From JAEUHQ01 sp964538915 (GTDB lineage: Bacteria; Planctomycetota; UBA1135; UBA2386), in assembly GCA_964538915.1 (NCBI GenBank), contig CAZIFB010000001.1, forward strand, positions 186,001 to 250,000: 64,000 nt of DNA. Reading direction: 5' to 3'. The position numbers and the translations under genes were made by a program. The notes beneath the pieces were generated by a model, which made no database searches, was not told where the DNA came from, and was given only the letters and a program-made list of their open reading frames with translations. Positions 53,488 through 62,543 of this stretch are shown piece by piece (the first letter of the stretch is position 1; each line of letters begins with the position of its first letter).

Positions 53488-54252
53488 ATGACTGCCTACC
53501 CCTCGGCGCTGGCTGCTCCCCCCGACCTCTCGCCGCGCGCGCGTCTTCGCGACCGTGCCGAGCAGATGCTCCGGGCCCACGGCCGCTCCCTCGAGACCGT
53601 TCCCGGCTTCGTTCGCGAGGCGGCAGTCGGCGAGGCTGCGCTCGCTACGGCCCTGATGGACCTGTTCCGGTGCACGGGTGACCGGGACGTGTTCGACTGC
53701 CTGGTGCAGTGGGTCGCGCCGGCGTTGTTCGCGCGGGTCCGCTCGCGCCTCCGCTCGCTCGGCGCCGGCCACGACCCGCACGAGGTGCTGCAGGACACCT
53801 TCGTCAACATCTACCGCTACCCGGACCGCTTCTGTGCGTCGCGACCGGGTGCGTTCGCCGCGTGGTCGTCGACGATCATCGACAACGCCATCCGGCGCCA
53901 GTTGCGCAACCTGAAGCGTTCCGCCGACGTGGCGCTGCGACCGGGGGAGGTGCTGCAGGAGCAGGCCGACCAGGCGGTGCGCGAGCCGAGCCAGGAGGCT
54001 CAGGACCACGAAGAACAGGAGGTCACTGCGCGGGCGTTCGCCACGCTGCTGCACGGCTACCTGATCGCATTCGCGACCCTGAGCGAACGCGAACGATTCG
54101 TGCTCGAGATGGTCGAGGTGCGACGCCTTCGGTACTGCGACATCGCGACGCTGCTCGCGATCCGGCCCGAGGCCTTGAAGATGGTCGTCTTCCGCGCGCG
54201 GAAGCGCATCTTCGATCGCATGGAGACCATGTTGCGCGCGCGTTGCGCGTGA
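53488..54252 (+). CDS. ECF-type RNA polymerase sigma factor
   Basis: A 254-residue sigma-70 family protein. Region 2 is seen as HDPHEVLQDTFVNIYRYPDRF and AAWSSTIIDNAIRRQLRNLKRS, region 4 as FATLSERERFVLEMVEVRRLRYCDIATLLAIRPEALKMVVFRARKRIF. It is longer than a typical ECF factor because of a 50-residue N-terminal extension. No anti-sigma gene is next to it. It is divergent from the HDOD-GGDEF gene with a 222-base spacer. Confidence 0.87.
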   Translation: MTAYPSALAAPPDLSPRARLRDRAEQMLRAHGRSLETVPGFVREAAVGEAALATALMDLFRCTGDRDVFDCLVQWVAPALFARVRSRLRSLGAGHDPHEVLQDTFVNIYRYPDRFCASRPGAFAAWSSTIIDNAIRRQLRNLKRSADVALRPGEVLQEQADQAVREPSQEAQDHEEQEVTARAFATLLHGYLIAFATLSERERFVLEMVEVRRLRYCDIATLLAIRPEALKMVVFRARKRIFDRMETMLRARCA

Positions 54253-54306
54253 CGTTTCGCCGCGCCGCCGGCTTGCATCCCCGGGGCCGGTGTCCATGCT
54301 CGCGGC

Positions 54307-55638
54307 ATGGCCGAGCCGGTCGATCGTCTGTTCGTCCACTGCCGCGAACTCGTCACGCTGTGCGATGGAGATGCGCGGGGTCCGCGGCGGGGTGACTGGA
54401 TGCGTGCCCTCGGCGTCGTAGCCGACGGTGCTGTCGCGGTCCGCGACGGCAAGGTCGTCGCGACGGGGCCGACGGACCGGATCGGCCGCGACTACCGGGC
54501 GGCGGAGGAACTCGACCTCTCGGAGTTCGTGGTGCTGCCGGGCTTCGTCGACTGCCACACGCATCCGGTGTTCGCCCGGACGCGCGAGAACGAGTTCCAC
54601 ATGCGTTGCGCGGGAGCCGACTACATGGCGATCGCCGCGGCCGGCGGCGGCATCCTGAGTTCGATGCGGGCCGTCCGTGAAGCGTCGCTCGAGGACCTCG
54701 TCGACCGCACGGAGCGCAATCTCTGGGGCTTCGCCGCGCACGGCACGACGACCGTGGAATGCAAGACGGGCTACGGCTTGTCGCTCTCGGACGAGAAGAA
54801 GAGCCTCGAAGCGCTCGCGGCCGCCGCGGCGGTGGTGCCGCTCACCGTGAAGCGTACGTTCCTCGGCGCGCACGAGTTTCCGCCGGAGTACCGCAGCGAC
54901 CGCGAAGCCTACGTTCGTCTGCTGTGCGAGGAGATGCTGCCGCAGCTGGCGAAGCTCGCCGATTACTGCGACGTGTTCGCCGAGCCGGGCGTGTTCGACG
55001 CCGCGCAGAGCGAACGCATCCTGGCTGCCGCGCGCGGGGCGGGCCTGCGACTGCGTGTCCACGCGGACGAGATCCAGCCGATGGGCGGTGCCGAACTCGC
55101 GGTCCGTCTCGGCGCGGACTCGGCGGATCACCTCGGCCGAATCTCCGACGAAGGCATCCGCGCGATGGCGGCGAGCGACACGGTGGGAGTGTTGCTCCCG
55201 GGCACGATCTTCTTCCTCGGGAAGCCGCACTACGCGCCGGCGCGCCGGATGATCGAGGCGGGCTGTGCCGTGGCGCTGGCGACCGACTTCAACCCCGGCT
55301 CGTGCCACACACAGTCGATGACGTTGATCCAGACGATCGCCTGCGTGCAGATGAAGATGTCCGCGGAGGAAGTCATCACCGCGGCGACGATCAACCCGGC
55401 GTTCTCGCTGCAGCTCGACGGCGAAGTCGGGACGCTGCACGCGGGCAAGCGCGCGGACATGTGCGTGCTCGAGATTCCGAGCTGGCGCGCGATCGGGTAC
55501 GCGTTCGGCGGCAACCCTGTCGCGATGACGATCAAGAACGGAACGCCGATCCTCGCGAACATCAGCGAGCGCGACCCGGACTGGTTCGCCCGCGGCGCGG
55601 ATCTCGACCCTTCGCGAGGGCCGAGCGCAGCGCACTGA
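54307..55638 (+). CDS. hutI: Imidazolonepropionase HutI
   Basis: A 443-residue amidohydrolase-superfamily enzyme. HxH metal motif in GFVDCHTHPVFARTRENEFHMR (near residues 79-100), then EFPPEYR, HADEIQPMGGAELAVRLGADSADHL and LATDFNPGSCHTQSM. It hydrolyses 4-imidazolone-5-propanoate to N-formimino-L-glutamate in histidine breakdown. ftcD, which acts on that product, lies 0.8 kb downstream on the same strand. hutH and hutU are not in the window. The 3' end overlaps the antisense pseudouridine synthase gene by 77 bases. Confidence 0.95.
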   Translation: MAEPVDRLFVHCRELVTLCDGDARGPRRGDWMRALGVVADGAVAVRDGKVVATGPTDRIGRDYRAAEELDLSEFVVLPGFVDCHTHPVFARTRENEFHMRCAGADYMAIAAAGGGILSSMRAVREASLEDLVDRTERNLWGFAAHGTTTVECKTGYGLSLSDEKKSLEALAAAAAVVPLTVKRTFLGAHEFPPEYRSDREAYVRLLCEEMLPQLAKLADYCDVFAEPGVFDAAQSERILAAARGAGLRLRVHADEIQPMGGAELAVRLGADSADHLGRISDEGIRAMAASDTVGVLLPGTIFFLGKPHYAPARRMIEAGCAVALATDFNPGSCHTQSMTLIQTIACVQMKMSAEEVITAATINPAFSLQLDGEVGTLHAGKRADMCVLEIPSWRAIGYAFGGNPVAMTIKNGTPILANISERDPDWFARGADLDPSRGPSAAH

Positions 55639-56356
55639 GCTCGGCGATCGAGAGGCGGCGGCACGCGCCCTCTTCGAGGCCGCCGAGTGCCAGGGGGCCG
55701 ATGCGCGAACGATGCAACGCGACGACACGCGAGCCGATCGCCATCACCATCCGCCGGACCTGACGGTTCCGACCCTCGGTGATCTCGATGCGCAGCGTCG
55801 TGGTGCGATCGTCCCCCTCGATCCGGGCCACCTCTGCCGGCAGCGTCGGTCCGTCGTCCAGGGCGACGCCGCTCGCGAGGTGCGCGATCGCGTCGTCGCC
55901 GACGCGGCCGTGGCAACGCACTTCGTACGTCTTCGGCAGCTTGCTCTCCGGTGCGGTGATCGCGTGCGCGAGGTCGCTGTCGTTGGTGAACAGCAGCAGG
56001 CCCGACGTGTCCCGGTCGAGGCGGCCGACCGGCGCGAGCCACGGCAGGTCCGGCGGCAGGAGCGCGTAGACAGTGTCGCGGCCGTGCTCGTCGCGAGCCG
56101 TCGTCACGACGCCGACCGGCTTGTGCAGCATCCACACTTCCTTCTTCTGCGCGCGAACCGGTGCGCCGTCGAGGAACAGCCGGTCGCGGCCCGGCTCGAC
56201 CCAGGCGTCCGGATCGCGCACCGTGCGGCCGTTCACCTGCACGCGGCCGGCGGCGATCGCGTCGCGCGCTTGGGAGCGCGAGCACGCACCCGTTCGCGAG
56301 AGGGCTCGATCGAGGGTCTTCTTGCCGCTCGCGGTCACGGGCCCGGAGGATGGCAT
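55562..56356 (-). CDS. Pseudouridine synthase, RsuA/RluB family
   Basis: A 264-residue enzyme: an S4 RNA-binding domain at the N-terminus (KKTLDRALSRTGACSRSQARDAIAAGRVQVNGRTV) and a catalytic domain with the active-site Asp in PVGRLDRDTSGLLLFTND near residues 102-119, followed by KTYEVRCHG and EGRNRQVRRMV. Family members convert uridine to pseudouridine in 16S or 23S rRNA. It is antisense between hutI and ftcD and overlaps the hutI 3' end. The ATG at 56356 was taken to include the S4 domain. Confidence 0.93.
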   Translation of the reverse strand: MPSSGPVTASGKKTLDRALSRTGACSRSQARDAIAAGRVQVNGRTVRDPDAWVEPGRDRLFLDGAPVRAQKKEVWMLHKPVGVVTTARDEHGRDTVYALLPPDLPWLAPVGRLDRDTSGLLLFTNDSDLAHAITAPESKLPKTYEVRCHGRVGDDAIAHLASGVALDDGPTLPAEVARIEGDDRTTTLRIEITEGRNRQVRRMVMAIGSRVVALHRSRIGPLALGGLEEGACRRLSIAELSALRSALAKGRDPRRGRTSPGRAR

Positions 56357-56444
56357 CGCCCGTCGCGCCCCGCAACGTCGGCACGGACTGGAAAGGTGTT
56401 CGTCCGGCGGATACGCCACGGCGCCGCATTCCCAGGAACCCCGC

Positions 56445-57356
56445 GTGCCGCCGCTCCTCGAGTTCGTCCCCAACTTCTCCGAAGGCAAGAACCGCGACGT
56501 CGTCGACTCGATCGTCGCCGCGATGACCGCCGTGCCGGGCGTGAAGTGCCTCGGCAGCGAACTCGACGCCAGCCACAACCGCGCGGTCGTCACGCTGGCC
56601 GGCGCCGCAGGCGCGATCGCCGAAGCCGCCGTGCGCGGTGCGAAGGCCGCGATGGAGAAGATCGACCTGCGCTCGCACAAGGGTGAGCACAAGCGGATGG
56701 GGGCGATGGACGTCTGCCCGTTCGTGCCGCTCGCCGGCGCGACGATGGCGGACGCGGTCGCGACCGCGAAGGCCGTCGGCGCCCGTATCGGCAAAGAACT
56801 CGGGTTGCCGGTGTTCCTCTACGCCGAGGCGGCGACACGCGAGTCGCGTCGCGTGCTCGGCAACTTCCGCAACAAGGAGTTCGAGGGTCTGATGCCTCTC
56901 GTGGGCAGCGACCCCGAGTTTGCACCGGACTTCGGGCCGGCCAAGCTGCACGCGACCGCCGGTGCCGTCGCGGTCGGCGCGCGCAAGTTCCTCATCGCGT
57001 ACAACGTGAACCTGCGCACGACCGACGTGCAGATCGCGAAGGACATCGCCAAGGCTGTGCGCGAGAAGGACGGCGGCTTCAAGAAGGTCCAGGGCATGGG
57101 CTTCTTCCTCGACGACAAGCAGCTGAGCCAGGTGTCGATGAACCTGCTCGACTACGAGACCACGTCGATCCGCACCGTGTTCGACAAGGTTGCCGAGCTG
57201 GCGAAGGCGAAGGGTGTCGAGGTGGTGGAGAGCGAACTGATCGGCCTTGCTCCCGCCGCCGCGATCGACGCGGCGCTGGCGAAGCACATCAAGCTGCCGA
57301 AGTTCGATCCGAGCGGGCAGGTCGTCGAGGCGAAGCTGAAGGCGCTCGGTGGGTGA
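56445..57356 (+). CDS. ftcD: Glutamate formimidoyltransferase FtcD
   Basis: A 303-residue protein with the formiminotransferase two-domain fold only (no cyclodeaminase). Signature segments are LEFVPNFSEGKNRDVVDSIV, DASHNRAVVTLAG, RSHKGEHKRMGAMDVCPFVPL and NVNLRTTDVQIAKDIAKAVREK. It transfers the formimino group of N-formimino-glutamate to tetrahydrofolate, releasing glutamate, in the last step of the histidine pathway that includes HutI. GTG at 56445 follows an AGGAA site; it starts right at the conserved N-terminus. Confidence 0.95.
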   Translation: MPPLLEFVPNFSEGKNRDVVDSIVAAMTAVPGVKCLGSELDASHNRAVVTLAGAAGAIAEAAVRGAKAAMEKIDLRSHKGEHKRMGAMDVCPFVPLAGATMADAVATAKAVGARIGKELGLPVFLYAEAATRESRRVLGNFRNKEFEGLMPLVGSDPEFAPDFGPAKLHATAGAVAVGARKFLIAYNVNLRTTDVQIAKDIAKAVREKDGGFKKVQGMGFFLDDKQLSQVSMNLLDYETTSIRTVFDKVAELAKAKGVEVVESELIGLAPAAAIDAALAKHIKLPKFDPSGQVVEAKLKALGG

Positions 57357-57368
57357 GTCCGCCGGCGG

Positions 57369-58511
57369 TCACTTCAGGGACACCGGGACTTCCACGACTT
57401 TCGCCATGTCCGGGTCGCCGCGGACCAGCGTGACCTTCACGGTCTCCCCGCGCTTCCTGCCTCGTAGGAGGCGCGAGAGATCCGTCGGAGATCGCACCGG
57501 CTTGCCGTCGATCGCCGCGATCGTGTCGCCCCACTCGAGCACCCGCTCCGAGTCGTCGAGCCGGTAGGGCTTGATGCCGGCCGTGTCCGCGCCGGCGCCG
57601 GATTCGAGGCCGATGATCGGCACACCGACGGAGAACCCGGTCTGCGCCGGGAGGCGCACGGCGCGTTCGTACGGGTAGACGCCGAGGTGGCGCTGCGCGG
57701 ACTTGCCGTCGAGCAGCGCGGGCACGATGTCGTTGATCGTGTCGACGGGTACCGCGAAGCCGATGCCCGCGTTCGTGCCGCTCGGGCTCAGGATCGCCGT
57801 GTTCATGCCGATCAGGCGACCGGCGGAGTCGAGCAGCGGACCGCCCGAGTTGCCCGGATTGATCGCGGCGTCCGTCTGGATGAGGCCGGACATCTTCGCG
57901 TTCTCGGTGGTGAGGCTGCGGTTCAGCGCCGAGATGATGCCGGTGGTGAGACTGCGATCGAGGCCGTACGGGTTGCCGATCGCGAGCACGAACTGACCGA
58001 CCTTCAGGTCCGCCGAGGTGCCGATGGGGATCGGCGCGAGCCCGCGCGGCGGTGCGACGATCCGGATCACCGCGATGTCGTTCTCCTTGCTCGTTCCGAT
58101 CACCGCCCCGTCGAAGAGTGCGTCGCCGACCGCGACCTTGAGGCGGCTGCCTGCTTCGACCACGCGCTGCACGACGTGGTAGTTGGTGACCACCGTGCCC
58201 GCGTCGTCCCACAGGAAGCCCGTACCGGTGCCCTCCTGGTAGCGCTGCACGCCGAACATCGTCCGGGCGAGTGCCTCCGTCGTGACGTGCACGACGGACG
58301 GCGCGTACTTCTCGAAGACCGCGGTCGTCGTCTTCTCGATCTCCGTGAGATCGCCGCGCGGTGTCACCGGGCGCGGATCACCGCTCGGTGCCGGGGTGAA
58401 CCAGCCGCTGCGATCGAGGAGCAGGAACGTCGCCAGCGCGAGTGCGGCGCCGGCGAGGATCGTCGGCATCGGGTTCGGGCGGCGGGGAGTGAACGGCGGG
58501 TAGGAGGTCAT
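57369..58511 (-). CDS. HtrA/DegQ-like periplasmic serine protease with one PDZ domain
   Basis: A 380-residue protein: a membrane anchor (PTILAGAALALATFLLLDRS, about residues 16-35), then a trypsin-like domain with catalytic His112 (TNYHVV), Asp145 (ENDIAVI) and Ser222 (PGNSGGPL), and a C-terminal PDZ domain (WGDTIAAIDGKPVRSPTDLSRLL). It probably degrades or senses misfolded envelope proteins. It has a single PDZ, as in DegS-type proteases. The ATG at 58511 gives a clear anchor. Confidence 0.93.
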   Translation of the reverse strand: MTSYPPFTPRRPNPMPTILAGAALALATFLLLDRSGWFTPAPSGDPRPVTPRGDLTEIEKTTTAVFEKYAPSVVHVTTEALARTMFGVQRYQEGTGTGFLWDDAGTVVTNYHVVQRVVEAGSRLKVAVGDALFDGAVIGTSKENDIAVIRIVAPPRGLAPIPIGTSADLKVGQFVLAIGNPYGLDRSLTTGIISALNRSLTTENAKMSGLIQTDAAINPGNSGGPLLDSAGRLIGMNTAILSPSGTNAGIGFAVPVDTINDIVPALLDGKSAQRHLGVYPYERAVRLPAQTGFSVGVPIIGLESGAGADTAGIKPYRLDDSERVLEWGDTIAAIDGKPVRSPTDLSRLLRGRKRGETVKVTLVRGDPDMAKVVEVPVSLK

Positions 58512-58533
58512 GTCGAAGGCCGCTCTCTATGAC

Positions 58534-58556
58534 ATCCCGCGTCGACTATGCGGGAT
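58534..58556 (-). terminator. Hairpin at the aceE 3' end
   Basis: ATCCCGC/GCGGGAT arms with a 9-base loop surround the stop codon of the pyruvate dehydrogenase E1 gene on the minus strand, just before the HtrA gene. It may attenuate read-through, but the arms are only 7 bp and no U-tract follows. Confidence 0.35.
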
Positions 58557-61362
58557 TGGGCCACAGTTCTCGCCAGTCGCCGGCCGGTTGTCCCTGTTGC
58601 CGCTGGAGCATCGCGAGCGCTTCGGGGTGCAGGGTCACCTGTTGCAGTGCGGTCTGCGCGAGCGCCTGGCCGCAGGCCTCGGCGATGCCCTCGGCGTGCA
58701 GGCCGTGGTAGCGGTAGATGTGGGCCGGCGTGCCCGACTTGCTGAACTTGACGACCGCCTTCGCGACCTGCGGGACGCCGACGACGGAGCCGAGGTTGTC
58801 GAGCAAGCCGATCTCGCCGTCGTGCACCGAGACGATCGGCACGCGGCGACCGGCGAGGTCGATGGCGTCGCCCGCGCCGAGCGGGCCCTGCCGCAGGTGC
58901 AGGTTGCCGTTGACGCCGAGCGTATGCACGAGGTGGCGGTAACCGTCCTTCTTCGCGAGTTCGCCGCACAACAGGTCCGGGCAGGTGACCACCGTGACGT
59001 TCGCGTAGACGCCGCGATCGAGCAACTGCTCGGCGGCCGCTGCCGCTTCGGGGACGAGGGCGCCCATCACGAAGAGCTCGACCACGTTCTCGCCGGGCTG
59101 ATAGCCGCGGTAGCCGCGCCAGTCGATCAGGCGATAGCCGCCGGCGAGCGCGTCGGTGCGCAGTGACGCAAGGATCTCGGCGTCCTTGGCGTGCGGCACT
59201 TCCTTCTCGTGCAGTCCGCCGTCCTGCGCGGTCATCCCGAGCAGCGCTCCCTCCGGCAGCTCACGCTTCCAGCGCGCCTGGCGGCGCTGCCAGTCGAGGA
59301 GCAGGTTCTGGTGCAGCGCGCGCGTGACGGCGCGGATGAGCACGCCGCTGCGGCCCTTGTTGTCGCGTGCGAAGTGGCGGCGGATCGCGTCGCACAGGAT
59401 CCACTCCATCTCGATCGCGAACGCCGGCTCCCACGTGATGAGATTCGGGATCTGGATGTCGCTCTTCCAGCTGTGCTGCGCGCCTTCGGGCGCCAGCGTG
59501 ATGCCGCTCGGAGTGCCGACGAGCACGAACGAGCTGTTCCAGTAGAGGTCGTAGTAGAGCTGGTCGAGGGCGCGTTTGATGAAGAAGTCGTAGACCGTCA
59601 TCATCGGGAGGAACGGGATCCCGGCGAACCAGTCCATCTTGCCGAAGCTGCCGACCGCGGACATGCAGTTGGCTTCGGCGATCTCGAAGCGGATGTGGCG
59701 CGTCCACGCCTCGTCGGTGGGCGCGAGTTCGGGGCGCAGGCGTTCGTGCAGGTCGAGCTTCTGCTCCCAGTTCTCGTCGTGCCGCGGGCCGAAGATCTTC
59801 TCGTCCATCGCGGGGTTGATGTTGGTCGACGTGCCGACATCGGGCGCCATCGTCATCATCAGGTCCGCGAGCGGGTTCCACCGCGCTTCGTCGGCCGTCG
59901 GCGCCTTGCCGGCCTTGCCCTCCTTGCCGGCCTTGGCCAGTTCGTCGTAGACGCCGATGCGGACGAGCTTCGCGGCGAGCTGGCCCCACATCCACTGTGT
60001 GTGGGTGATCGGTGACATCTTCAGGTTGATGTCGAGAGCCTCGGGCATGCCGCCCTGCGCGTCGATCTGCGACTGCACACGCTGGCGGTTGGCGTCGCGC
60101 TGCGCCTCGAGGGCCTCCATCGCGAGCCGGAAGGCCTGGCTGCGCTGTGTGAGGAATCGGCCCTCGTCGCTGTTCGGCGCGAAGCGCTCGAACGGCCGCG
60201 CCATCGACAGGCCGCGCGCGGCGAGGATCGACTCCACCTCGGACGTCTCGGGCAGAGCGCTGTGGTTGCCGTTCGCGGCCTGGCACACGAGGCCGCGGCC
60301 CTTCACGGTGTGCGCGATGATCAGCGTCGGGCGCAGGCGGTCCTTCTTGCTCTGTTCCAACGCTCGCACGATCGCCTCGTGATCGTGGCCGCCGAGGTCG
60401 CTCCAGAGGCGCACGACGTCGGCGTCGGACATCGTGTCGAGTGCCGTCTTGCACGACTTGTCCTCGGCGAGGATCGCCGCGCGCATCGCCTGGCCGTCGC
60501 GCTTCCAGAGCAGGGCCTGGTAGTGGTAGTCGGTGAGCTTCTCCTCGAAGACCTTGCGCAGTTGCTCGCCGCCCTTCGCGGCGAACGCCTTCTCCCGGAA
60601 GCCGCCGTGGCGGAGCTGGATCACCTGCCACCCGTTGGCGGCGGCGGTGCCTTCGATGCGGTCTGCATCGGTGCCCTTCAGCCCGCGATTGTTCGGGATG
60701 CGGGTGCCGTCGAGGTTCTGGCGGTTGTAGTCGATGATCCAGGTGACGTTGCCGAGTTCGCGCTCCGCGACCTCGGGCAGCACCTCGAGCAGCGATCCCT
60801 CGCGGAACTCGCTGTCGCCCATCATGCACCAGAAGTGCGGTTCGTCGACGTCCCAGCCGTGCTGGCGCGCGTAGCGGTACGCGAGCGCGAGGTAGACCGC
60901 CGCGACCGGCGGGATGCCGACCGAACCCGAGGGCAGCATGCGCCAGCTGTCGGGGTCCGCTTCGGCGTGGTAGCTCTGGAACACCGGTGCTTTGTCGTGC
61001 GAGAAGCTGCGGAGCCGCGTCATCACCGCTTCGCTCTCGGCGTCGTCGAACCAGCGGCCGTCCCCATGACGGAACAGGCCGAGCGCATGGTGCAGCGCGT
61101 GGTCGACGGGCGACGCGTGCGGCTTGCAGCAGACGAAGTCACCTGGCTCGCGCACGTGGAGGTGCAGCGCGGCGAGGAAGTCCAGGCTCGACGCGCAGGC
61201 CGCCGGGTGGCCACCGACCTTCGGATCGGTCTTGTCCGCATCCGGCCGTTCGTTGGCCAGATGGATCATCGCGATCATGTGGGCGAACGCGCGCTGGGTG
61301 ACGCGTTCGATCAGGGGGAAGTCGGGCTTCTGGGCCTTCATCGGGAGCGACGGTGCAGACAT
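58546..61362 (-). CDS. aceE: Pyruvate dehydrogenase E1, homodimeric AceE-type
   Basis: A 938-residue thiamine-diphosphate enzyme with the three-domain AceE layout. Early segments are VGGHPAACASSLDFLAAL, CKPHASPVDHALHHALG and SGSVGIPPVAAVYLALAYRYARQHG. The diphosphate-binding motif reads MMGDSEFREGSLLEVLPEV followed by DYNRQNLDG, so the usual GDG is GDS here. Later segments include TLIIAHTVKGRGL and SAVGSFGKMDWFAGIPFLPMM. It should decarboxylate pyruvate and transfer the acyl group to lipoyl-E2, but no E2 or E3 gene is adjacent. The C-terminus diverges from the E. coli enzyme, so the substrate may be another 2-oxo acid. Confidence 0.87.
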   Translation of the reverse strand: MSAPSLPMKAQKPDFPLIERVTQRAFAHMIAMIHLANERPDADKTDPKVGGHPAACASSLDFLAALHLHVREPGDFVCCKPHASPVDHALHHALGLFRHGDGRWFDDAESEAVMTRLRSFSHDKAPVFQSYHAEADPDSWRMLPSGSVGIPPVAAVYLALAYRYARQHGWDVDEPHFWCMMGDSEFREGSLLEVLPEVAERELGNVTWIIDYNRQNLDGTRIPNNRGLKGTDADRIEGTAAANGWQVIQLRHGGFREKAFAAKGGEQLRKVFEEKLTDYHYQALLWKRDGQAMRAAILAEDKSCKTALDTMSDADVVRLWSDLGGHDHEAIVRALEQSKKDRLRPTLIIAHTVKGRGLVCQAANGNHSALPETSEVESILAARGLSMARPFERFAPNSDEGRFLTQRSQAFRLAMEALEAQRDANRQRVQSQIDAQGGMPEALDINLKMSPITHTQWMWGQLAAKLVRIGVYDELAKAGKEGKAGKAPTADEARWNPLADLMMTMAPDVGTSTNINPAMDEKIFGPRHDENWEQKLDLHERLRPELAPTDEAWTRHIRFEIAEANCMSAVGSFGKMDWFAGIPFLPMMTVYDFFIKRALDQLYYDLYWNSSFVLVGTPSGITLAPEGAQHSWKSDIQIPNLITWEPAFAIEMEWILCDAIRRHFARDNKGRSGVLIRAVTRALHQNLLLDWQRRQARWKRELPEGALLGMTAQDGGLHEKEVPHAKDAEILASLRTDALAGGYRLIDWRGYRGYQPGENVVELFVMGALVPEAAAAAEQLLDRGVYANVTVVTCPDLLCGELAKKDGYRHLVHTLGVNGNLHLRQGPLGAGDAIDLAGRRVPIVSVHDGEIGLLDNLGSVVGVPQVAKAVVKFSKSGTPAHIYRYHGLHAEGIAEACGQALAQTALQQVTLHPEALAMLQRQQGQPAGDWRELWPNPA

Positions 61363-61470
61363 GGGCGTTGCGATCGGAGCCGGCGGCCAGGGTAGGCCGC
61401 TGCACGCCCTCTCGCCACTCCGCGTTGGCCGCTCTGCGGCCCCACTGCCGCCGCCGGGGTTCCCGGGGGG

Positions 61471-62352
61471 CTACGAACCGTTCGTGGTCGCCAGCCGCAC
61501 TTCGCGGATCCGCTCGGCCGCGACGCGGCGCAGGTCGCTCGTGAGTCCGAGCTTCTCGAGCGTCCAGATCCACCACTTGGTCGGGTCGAAGTGGTACCAA
61601 CGGACGCCGTTCCGGTAGTCGACCTGGAAGCGGTGGTGGAAGTTGTGGTAGCCCTCGCCGAACGTCAGCAGGGCGACCCAGAAGCTGTCGCGCGCCGAAG
61701 TGCGCGTCGAGTATGGCCGGCTGCCGAACATGTGGGTCAGCGAGTTGATCGAGAACGTCGCGTGCCACTGAAGGACGATCCGGAGCCAGCCGGCGACCAG
61801 CATGGTGCCGATCGCGTCACCCCACAGGCTGCCGAACGCTGCGGGCACCACGGCGCCGAACAGGATCGCGAGCAGCACGTAGTGGTGGTGCTGGAATCGC
61901 ACCAGCGGGTCGCTCTCGAGGTCGGCGACGCCGGTCGTCGGGCGTTGCGGGGCGCGGTGTACGACCCACGCGATGTGTGCCCAAAGGAAGCCGCGCCGGA
62001 TGTCGTACGGGTCGTCGTCCTGGTCGGTGTGGGCGTGGTGGATGCGGTGGTCCCGCGACCACGACAGCGCCGAGTTCTGGACGGAAGCGGCGCCGAACGC
62101 CAGGTAGAACGCCCGCAGGAGCCAGTGGGCTTTGTAGGCGGCGTGCGAGAACAGGCGGTGGTAGCCCCCCGTGATCGACAAGCCGCAGCAGGCGCCCCAG
62201 ACGAGGCTGAACCCGAGCGTCCACCAGGAGAAGTGGATCGCGGCCATGTAGACGACCGCGAACGCCGCCATCAGGTGCGCCACGGTCAGGAACAGCAGGT
62301 TCACCCAGGCGAGCCCCGGGCGGGGTGGTTCGGCGGCTGTGGCTGCGGTCAT
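61471..62352 (-). CDS. Acyl-CoA/acyl-lipid delta-9-type fatty acid desaturase
   Basis: A 293-residue membrane di-iron desaturase with four hydrophobic segments and the three His boxes of the class: HRLFSH, HRIHHAH and HNFHH (YHRLFSHAAYK, SRDHRIHHAHTDQDDDPY, GEGYHNFHHRFQVDYRNG). It introduces a cis double bond in saturated fatty acyl chains, adjusting membrane fluidity. The ATG at 62352 was taken because it starts the conserved hydrophobic module. The gene stands alone between aceE and the spermidine-synthase-like gene. Confidence 0.93.
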   Translation of the reverse strand: MTAATAAEPPRPGLAWVNLLFLTVAHLMAAFAVVYMAAIHFSWWTLGFSLVWGACCGLSITGGYHRLFSHAAYKAHWLLRAFYLAFGAASVQNSALSWSRDHRIHHAHTDQDDDPYDIRRGFLWAHIAWVVHRAPQRPTTGVADLESDPLVRFQHHHYVLLAILFGAVVPAAFGSLWGDAIGTMLVAGWLRIVLQWHATFSINSLTHMFGSRPYSTRTSARDSFWVALLTFGEGYHNFHHRFQVDYRNGVRWYHFDPTKWWIWTLEKLGLTSDLRRVAAERIREVRLATTNGS

Positions 62353-62503
62353 CGTCGGCGTTTCGGGCGCTCGCGGGCGGGAAGGCGCGGTGCTGCCGGG
62401 ATTCCGGCGAGAAGACTGTATGGACCGCCCCGTGGTGAATCCAGTGCGCACTTCCCGGGGCCCTGTCGTCGGTTCGCCCTGCATGCCGGTTCTTTCGACC
62501 ACG

Positions 62504-62529
62504 GAATCCCGCCGCCTTCTGCGGGATTC
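62504..62529 (-). terminator. Hairpin after the spermidine-synthase-like gene
   Basis: A perfect 9-bp stem, GAATCCCGC/GCGGGATTC, with an 8-base loop lies 15 bases past the stop codon on the minus strand. It is a candidate intrinsic terminator without a strong U-tract. Confidence 0.5.
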
Positions 62530-62543
62530 TCCCCTGGGGGCGG

